A stretch of 10,826 nucleotides of DNA from Desulfocapsa sp. (GTDB lineage: Bacteria > Desulfobacterota > Desulfobulbia > Desulfobulbales > Desulfocapsaceae). Of the stretch, positions 7,597 to 10,826 are shown one piece after another. Below the pieces are notes generated by a model that did not search any database, was not told where the DNA came from, and saw nothing but the letters and a program-made list of their open reading frames with translations. Made by a program: the position numbers and the translations under genes. How positions within the stretch are numbered: position 1 is the first letter of the stretch; every line of letters begins with the position of its first letter. The DNA is taken from NCBI GenBank assembly GCA_030635405.1, contig DAOVZA010000033.1:1-10826 (forward strand), given 5' to 3'.

Positions 7597-7638
7597 AGTG
7601 TTTCCCTCTCCAATGGATCAAGAGAGGGATGGTACACT
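7597..7638 (-). other. Stem-loop in the hypothetical-protease intergenic leader
   Basis: Immediately after the stop codon of the hypothetical gene, minus-strand RNA can form a hairpin. The perfect 8-bp stem is TCCCTCTC/GAGAGGGA (plus-strand arms 7603-7610 and 7622-7629) with an 11-base loop. It is extended by an outer 5-bp stem AGTGT/ACACT (arms 7597-7601 and 7634-7638) across a small internal loop. No run of T follows on either strand, so it is not a standard rho-independent terminator. It may be an RNA-stability or processing element or a leaky terminator that sets protease level relative to the upstream gene; that role is inferred. Confidence 0.5.
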
Positions 7639-8256
7639 TTATTCAGTCGCTGGGTCTGTCTCTTCCGGAACAGGATCTGTAGCAGTTTCTGTACCTGTAT
7701 CGGTGGTTGTTTCAACAGTGGTATCCTCTTCATCAACAACTTCTTCCTCAGGATAAAGGTCGATGGGAGGAGTATTGTTATCGGTGGAGTCAGAAATAGT
7801 GTAGATAATACCTGCAACAGCAAGTCCACCCAGGACATAAGCCCAGATTAAACTTTCTGATTTTTGAACACCTTCGGTTGCACCAAGAACATGATTGTAA
7901 AACTGTTCACCATCATGGTTATAAAAAATTCCTGGATAACGAACATCGTCACCAAAGGTTAATAACGGGAGATCTGTTTTTATCATTCCATTGGATAAAG
8001 AAACAATTCCGCCGTCATAATAGCTGTTGTGTATTCCTTCCACCGGAGTGTGGGCAAAGGTGTTTACGCTCATTCTGTTAAGATTGAAATCTCCGGTGAA
8101 GGAGAGACCGTAAACCTGTGCATTACTTCCTGCTCCAAAATCATCAATGGAGTTGAAAGCAAATACTGGCTGTACCATGCTCAGGCCTAAAACGGTTGTG
8201 GCAGTAAATCCGGCAACTGTTTTCATTAACGGATGCATTGAATATCTTTTCCTCAT
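7639..8256 (-). CDS. Hypothetical exported protein with C-terminal hydrophobic segment and acidic Thr-rich tail
   Basis: I do not recognise this family. From the start chosen here it has 205 residues. An N-terminal signal peptide (basic MRKR, hydrophobic core, then PVFA before FNS) implies export. The middle (about 100 residues) is rich in Gly, Asn, Asp and aromatic residues (NSYYDGGIVSLSNGM, RYPGIFYNHDGEQFYNHV), looks beta-rich, and has no Cys. A hydrophobic Gly/Ala segment follows (SLIWAYVLGGLAVAGIIYTI), and then an acidic tail of about 45 residues dominated by Glu, Asp, Thr and Pro. An ATG at 8262 is in frame, but the Shine-Dalgarno GGAGA ends directly against it. The ATG at 8256 has 7 bases of spacing from GGAG and is preferred. 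It is the first gene of the minus-strand group leading into the protease, so it could be that protease's substrate or partner; this is only inferred. Confidence 0.7.
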   Translation of the reverse strand: MRKRYSMHPLMKTVAGFTATTVLGLSMVQPVFAFNSIDDFGAGSNAQVYGLSFTGDFNLNRMSVNTFAHTPVEGIHNSYYDGGIVSLSNGMIKTDLPLLTFGDDVRYPGIFYNHDGEQFYNHVLGATEGVQKSESLIWAYVLGGLAVAGIIYTISDSTDNNTPPIDLYPEEEVVDEEDTTVETTTDTGTETATDPVPEETDPATE

Positions 8257-8262
8257 CGTCAT

Positions 8263-8267
8263 TCTCC
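8263..8267 (-). promoter_or_regulatory. Ribosome binding site that decides the start of the hypothetical gene
   Basis: On the minus strand GGAGA occupies these bases. It abuts an ATG at 8262 (too close for initiation) and is 7 bases from the ATG at 8256, measured from GGAG. This supports the downstream start, which removes only Met-Thr from the N-terminus. Confidence 0.65.
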
Positions 8268-8301
8268 GGGGGGTGATCTGATTTGTATTCGTAATTTATG
8301 A

Positions 8302-8310
8302 ATTATAACA
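8302..8310 (-). promoter_or_regulatory. Extended -10 promoter of the hypothetical/protease group
   Basis: The minus strand reads TGtTATAAT, a perfect TATAAT with the TGn extension, and the expected start of transcription is near 8295. No good -35 hexamer lies 16-18 bases upstream (it reads roughly TAGAAA), which is typical of extended -10 promoters. The resulting leader before the ATG at 8256 would be about 40 bases. It is the clearest sigma-70-like promoter in the window. Confidence 0.6.
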
Positions 8311-8316
8311 ATAAAG

Positions 8317-8334
8317 CAGATATTTTTCTATCTG
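8317..8334. promoter_or_regulatory. Inverted repeat CAGATA-N6-TATCTG, candidate operator
   Basis: Perfect 6-bp arms at 8317-8322 and 8329-8334 flank a six-base spacer. The repeat covers roughly -22 to -39 relative to the predicted start of the minus-strand promoter, that is, the -35 region. Additional half-sites occur at 8276-8280 (ATCTG) and 8348-8352 (CAGAT). A regulator-binding site is plausible but unproven. An RNA hairpin is less likely, because the site lies upstream of the predicted transcription start. Confidence 0.4.
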
Positions 8335-8377
8335 TAAAACAATACCGCAGATGTTACGGAAGTATGGAGAAGTTCAT

Positions 8378-10006
8378 TTAATTGTTTGTCGTGGATGATT
8401 TTTCCAGATAGTAATTATAATCTCCGCCATAGAGACGCATTTTGCCATGGTCAATCTCCATGACATGATCAACCAGTGAGTGTAGAAAATGACGGTCATG
8501 GCTTACCAGCAGAACGGTTCCTGCAAATTTTTGCAGAGCCCCAAGGAGGATTTCTCGAGATTGCATATCGAGATGATTAGTGGGTTCATCAAGAATGAGA
8601 AAGTTAAGAGGACGAGCAAGTAAAGTGGCCAGAACCACACGGCTTTTTTCGCCACCAGAGAGCAGTGAGATACGCTTGTCCGCATCATCACCCTGAAAGA
8701 GAAAGGCGGCGCATATGTTACGAATAGTCCCGATATGGGCCTGGGGCATTACTTCCTGTACTGTTTCAAATACAGTTCTTCTGCCATCGAGTACATCCAT
8801 TGAATGCTGACTGAAATAACCAACTGATACGTTGGCACCAAGAGTTATCATTCCATTGCTAGGTTCTGTTTCCTTTGCTACTACTTTTAGAAAAGTGGAT
8901 TTTCCGGCACCATTGACTCCAACCACTGCAATTTTTTCCTGACGTCTGATCATTCCGCTAATTCCACTGAAGACATCTTTTGTACTGTTGTCTTCAACTT
9001 CCCATGATTTACCAAGATCTTCCATGGCAACCACATCATCACCGCTGCGGGGCGGCTCTGCAAAGCTGAAGCGCATGGTTTTTTGTTCAGGTGGGAGTTC
9101 GATACGTTCGATTTTATCCAGTTTTTTAATGCGAGACTGTACCTGTGCGGCATGAGAAACACGAGCAGCAAAGCGTGCAATAAAATCTTCTTCCTTAGCC
9201 AGCATCTCCTGTTGTCTTCTGTAACTGGCAAGAAGGTTCTTTCTGCGGATTTCACGTTCTTTTAAGTAGAAATCGTAGTTACCTCCATAGGTTGTGGCTG
9301 TTTTGTTGGCAACTTCAACGATTCTGCTGACGATGGAGTTCATGAATGTTCTGTCATGGCTTGTCATGAGCAGAGCACCTTTGAAATCATTTTTGAGCCA
9401 TTCTTCTAGCCAGAGGATGGATTCAATGTCAAGATGGTTAGTGGGTTCATCGAGAAGCAGAACATCAGGATTTATGGTGAGGATTTTTGCAAGGGCAATG
9501 CGCATCTTCCATCCACCACTGAAGGATTCCACGGGGCGATTGAAATCATCAGGTCCTATTCCAAGGCCAGTGAGAACAGATTTTGCGCGTGTCTCAAGAT
9601 CATAACCACCCCGGTGCTCAAATTCCTCCTGGGCGTCTCCATAGCGTTCCAGTAACTCAGCCAGTTCATCATCTTCCATGGGAGTTGCCATGGAGGTTTC
9701 CATTTCTGTGATTGTCTCAGCAAGAGCCATTACTTCAGCAACAGCAGACATGGTTTCTTCCAGCGCTGATCGTCCGGCCATTTCACCAACTTCCTGGGAA
9801 AAGTATCCAATAACTGTCTTTTTAGAACAGGATATTTCACCCTTGTCGGCTTCCTCCTCGCCTGTAATCAACCGAAAGATGGTACTTTTCCCTGCACCAT
9901 TTGGCCCCACGAGTCCTGTGCGCACACCGGGAAGAATCTGGAGGCTGGAGTTATTGAAAATAATCTGACTGCCGTACTGTTTGGATATGTTGCTTAAATG
10001 GATCAT
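8378..10006 (-). CDS. ABC-F family ATPase (ribosome-associated translation factor type)
   Basis: 542 residues with two ATP-binding domains and no membrane helices. Domain 1 has Walker A GPNGAGKS (34-41), signature SGG (163-165), Walker B LLLDEP with Glu187, and switch His217. Domain 2 has Walker A GVNGAGKS (363-370), signature SGGEKSR (450-456), Walker B with Glu474, and His503. Between them lies the basic, helical P-site-tRNA interaction linker, about 245-312 (SYRRQQEMLA, QSRIKKLDKIERIELPP). The region 82-140 is a helical insertion corresponding to the arm. Known of the family: ABC-F proteins bind the ribosomal E site and affect stalled or antibiotic-bound ribosomes. No long C-terminal Uup-type coiled coil is present; the protein ends soon after YNYYLEK. 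I cannot assign it confidently to EttA, YheS, YbiT or a resistance subfamily. All catalytic residues are intact. Shine-Dalgarno is weak (GAGA, minus strand). Confidence 0.93.
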   Translation of the reverse strand: MIHLSNISKQYGSQIIFNNSSLQILPGVRTGLVGPNGAGKSTIFRLITGEEEADKGEISCSKKTVIGYFSQEVGEMAGRSALEETMSAVAEVMALAETITEMETSMATPMEDDELAELLERYGDAQEEFEHRGGYDLETRAKSVLTGLGIGPDDFNRPVESFSGGWKMRIALAKILTINPDVLLLDEPTNHLDIESILWLEEWLKNDFKGALLMTSHDRTFMNSIVSRIVEVANKTATTYGGNYDFYLKEREIRRKNLLASYRRQQEMLAKEEDFIARFAARVSHAAQVQSRIKKLDKIERIELPPEQKTMRFSFAEPPRSGDDVVAMEDLGKSWEVEDNSTKDVFSGISGMIRRQEKIAVVGVNGAGKSTFLKVVAKETEPSNGMITLGANVSVGYFSQHSMDVLDGRRTVFETVQEVMPQAHIGTIRNICAAFLFQGDDADKRISLLSGGEKSRVVLATLLARPLNFLILDEPTNHLDMQSREILLGALQKFAGTVLLVSHDRHFLHSLVDHVMEIDHGKMRLYGGDYNYYLEKSSTTNN

Positions 10007-10126
10007 AGAAAGTCTCGTGCTAAAGAAAAACTGTTGTAAGAAAGCGTTCTCGATTAAAGTGCATTTGGATTTTAGGCAAAACCTTTTTTAGATCAGACAG
10101 AATACTTTGTAGGGAAAATAAAAACC
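10007..10126. promoter_or_regulatory. Divergent intergenic region between ABC-F and DUF2058 genes
   Basis: The 120-base gap should hold promoters for both genes. On the minus strand TTGCCT and TTTAAT are 15 bases apart, a slightly short pairing. On the plus strand TTGGAT (10065-10070) precedes a poor -10 (TTAGAT, 10088-10093) by 17 bases. A T-run follows AGGCAAAACCT at about 10075-10089, but the stem is only 3 bp, so I do not call a terminator. The promoter evidence is weak on both strands. Confidence 0.3.
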
Positions 10127-10603
10127 ATGGGAAATCCATTTCAGGATCAGCTTTTAAAGGCCGGTCTGGTCAATAAGAAGCAGGCCAATAAGGTTAAACG
10201 GGAAAAGCATCTTAATCGTAAACAGAAAAAAGAAGATCCTTCGACCCAGATTAGTAATAAAGTAAAAAAAGAGAGGGCAGCTCAGGCAGAACGCAATCGT
10301 CAGCTGAATCAAAAGCAGGCTGAAGAAAAACGAAAGCGTGAGCAGAAAGCACAGGTAAAACAGCTCATAGAGCAGAACAAAATGGAGCGTGATGATTTTG
10401 GTTCTGCTTACCACTTTGTGGATGAGGGTAGGATCGAACGAATCTTTATCACTGAAGAAATGATAGAACAACTGAGTCGTGGTCTGCTTGCCATCATTAA
10501 ATATGGTGATGCGTATGAAGTCGTTCCTGCAAAGGTTGCCCGTCAGATTACCAGTCGTGACAAAGATGTGGTCCTTGCTTTTCATACTGATGCTAAGACA
10601 TAA
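10127..10603 (+). CDS. DUF2058 (YaiL-like) protein
   Basis: 158 residues. The N-terminus NPFQDQLLKAGLVNKKQA and the central AQVKQLIEQNK closely resemble E. coli YaiL, the type member of DUF2058. Residues 1-80 are a very basic, Lys/Arg/Gln-rich helix likely to bind nucleic acid. Residues 88-155 form a compact domain starting with FGSAYHFVDEGRIERIFI and including YEVVPAKVARQI. It is a little shorter than YaiL (about 179) and lacks the acidic C-terminal extension of the E. coli protein. The biochemical role of this family is not established to my knowledge, so I give none. The start has AGGGA about 11 bases upstream, a rather long spacing. The next gene begins 14 bases after the stop, in the same direction, and may be co-transcribed. 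Confidence 0.85.
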   Translation: MGNPFQDQLLKAGLVNKKQANKVKREKHLNRKQKKEDPSTQISNKVKKERAAQAERNRQLNQKQAEEKRKREQKAQVKQLIEQNKMERDDFGSAYHFVDEGRIERIFITEEMIEQLSRGLLAIIKYGDAYEVVPAKVARQITSRDKDVVLAFHTDAKT

Positions 10604-10617
10604 AGAGTCCTTATAAA

Positions 10618-10826
10618 ATGCTGAGTGTTCTTGAAATTGTTCTTCCGGTATTTTTTGTTATCGGGCTTGGATATACTATTCGTAGGATAGGGCTTGTGAG
10701 CGGGGATTTCTTTTCTGAAATCAATAAGCTTGTCTATTATGTCTGCCTGCCACTGCTCCTTGTTTATAAAATAGGAGGAGCAGATTTCTCCACAAGTTTT
10801 AATTTTAAGCTGGTGCTGGCAACGAG
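10618..10826 (+). CDS. AEC-family permease, N-terminal part (3' end outside the window)
   Basis: An ATG at 10618 opens a frame that runs off the window after 69 codons. It reads MLSVLEIVLPVFFVIGLGYT, then IRRIGLVSGDFFSEINKLVYYV, then CLPLLLVYKIG. This is the typical start of AEC (auxin efflux carrier) family transporters: a first helix with PVFxxIGLGY, a G-L-containing loop, and a second helix beginning NKLVYYVCLPLLL. Such permeases have about ten helices and export or import small organic anions or related solutes; the substrate is not predictable. The Shine-Dalgarno is weak (AAGAG about 9 bases upstream). Its position 14 bases after the DUF2058 stop suggests readthrough from that gene. The resemblance is strong, but only the first two helices are visible. 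Confidence 0.8.
   Translation, partial: MLSVLEIVLPVFFVIGLGYTIRRIGLVSGDFFSEINKLVYYVCLPLLLVYKIGGADFSTSFNFKLVLAT

Noticed and set aside
7472..7851. Plus-strand frames with Cys- or Val/Ser-rich products opposite the hypothetical and protease genes
   Set aside because: The repetitive composition is the antisense of the acidic Thr/Glu tail; there is no start signal, and the minus-strand genes explain the region.
8378..10006. ABC-F gene as an antibiotic-resistance determinant
   Set aside because: No resistance context, leader peptide or mobile element is seen; housekeeping ABC-F proteins look the same at this level.
10075..10089. AGGCAAAACCT followed by a T-run as a terminator
   Set aside because: The stem would be only 3 bp, and it lies in a divergent promoter region where a terminator is not expected.
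10154..10585. Minus-strand frame with many Phe and Leu residues opposite the DUF2058 gene
   Set aside because: The apparent hydrophobicity is the complement of Lys/Glu-rich codons on the plus strand, not a membrane protein.

Overview
The window carries ordinary bacterial chromosomal DNA with densely packed genes. There are ten complete protein genes and one partial gene at each edge. There is no rRNA, tRNA, CRISPR array or insertion sequence that I can see. The gene content suggests a Gram-negative bacterium, most likely a sulfate-reducing or sulfur-cycling member of Desulfobacterota (Desulfobulbales-like). The pointers are a BatD/BatE pair, an outer-membrane-type lipoprotein, a short DksA-type zinc-finger protein, a DUF2058 (YaiL-like) protein, and base composition that looks slightly AT-rich by eye. 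This taxonomic placement is an inference from family resemblance, not a search result.

Layout. Bases 1-1405 (+): the end of a BatD-like membrane protein overlaps a BatE-like TPR/SH3 protein by 4 bases; this is the tail of a Bat (aerotolerance) operon. Bases 1377-2153 (-): a PlsC-type acyltransferase converges on batE with a 29-base overlap. Bases 2268-4794 (+): a membrane-anchored class III adenylate cyclase is followed 7 bases later by a TPR-like lipoprotein, and the two very probably share an operon. Bases 4816-8256 (-): four genes run in the order secreted/anchored hypothetical protein, membrane-tethered HtrA-like protease with a zinc ribbon and a coiled-coil insertion, DksA/TraR-type regulator, and acyltransferase-3 membrane enzyme. 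Bases 8378-10006 (-): a duplicated-ATPase ABC-F ribosome-associated protein. Bases 10127-10826 (+): a DUF2058 protein followed by the start of an AEC-family permease.

How the parts may work together. The Bat tail, the PlsC enzyme, the cyclase/lipoprotein pair, the protease and the OafA-like acyltransferase all concern the cell envelope or envelope sensing. DksA and ABC-F proteins act on RNA polymerase and the ribosome. The best regulatory signal is an extended -10 promoter (TGtTATAAT, minus strand) in front of the hypothetical/protease group, overlapped by an inverted repeat of CAGATA.

I did not find a clear new defence or mobile system. The most unusual items are the architecture of the protease and the unrecognised secreted protein next to it.
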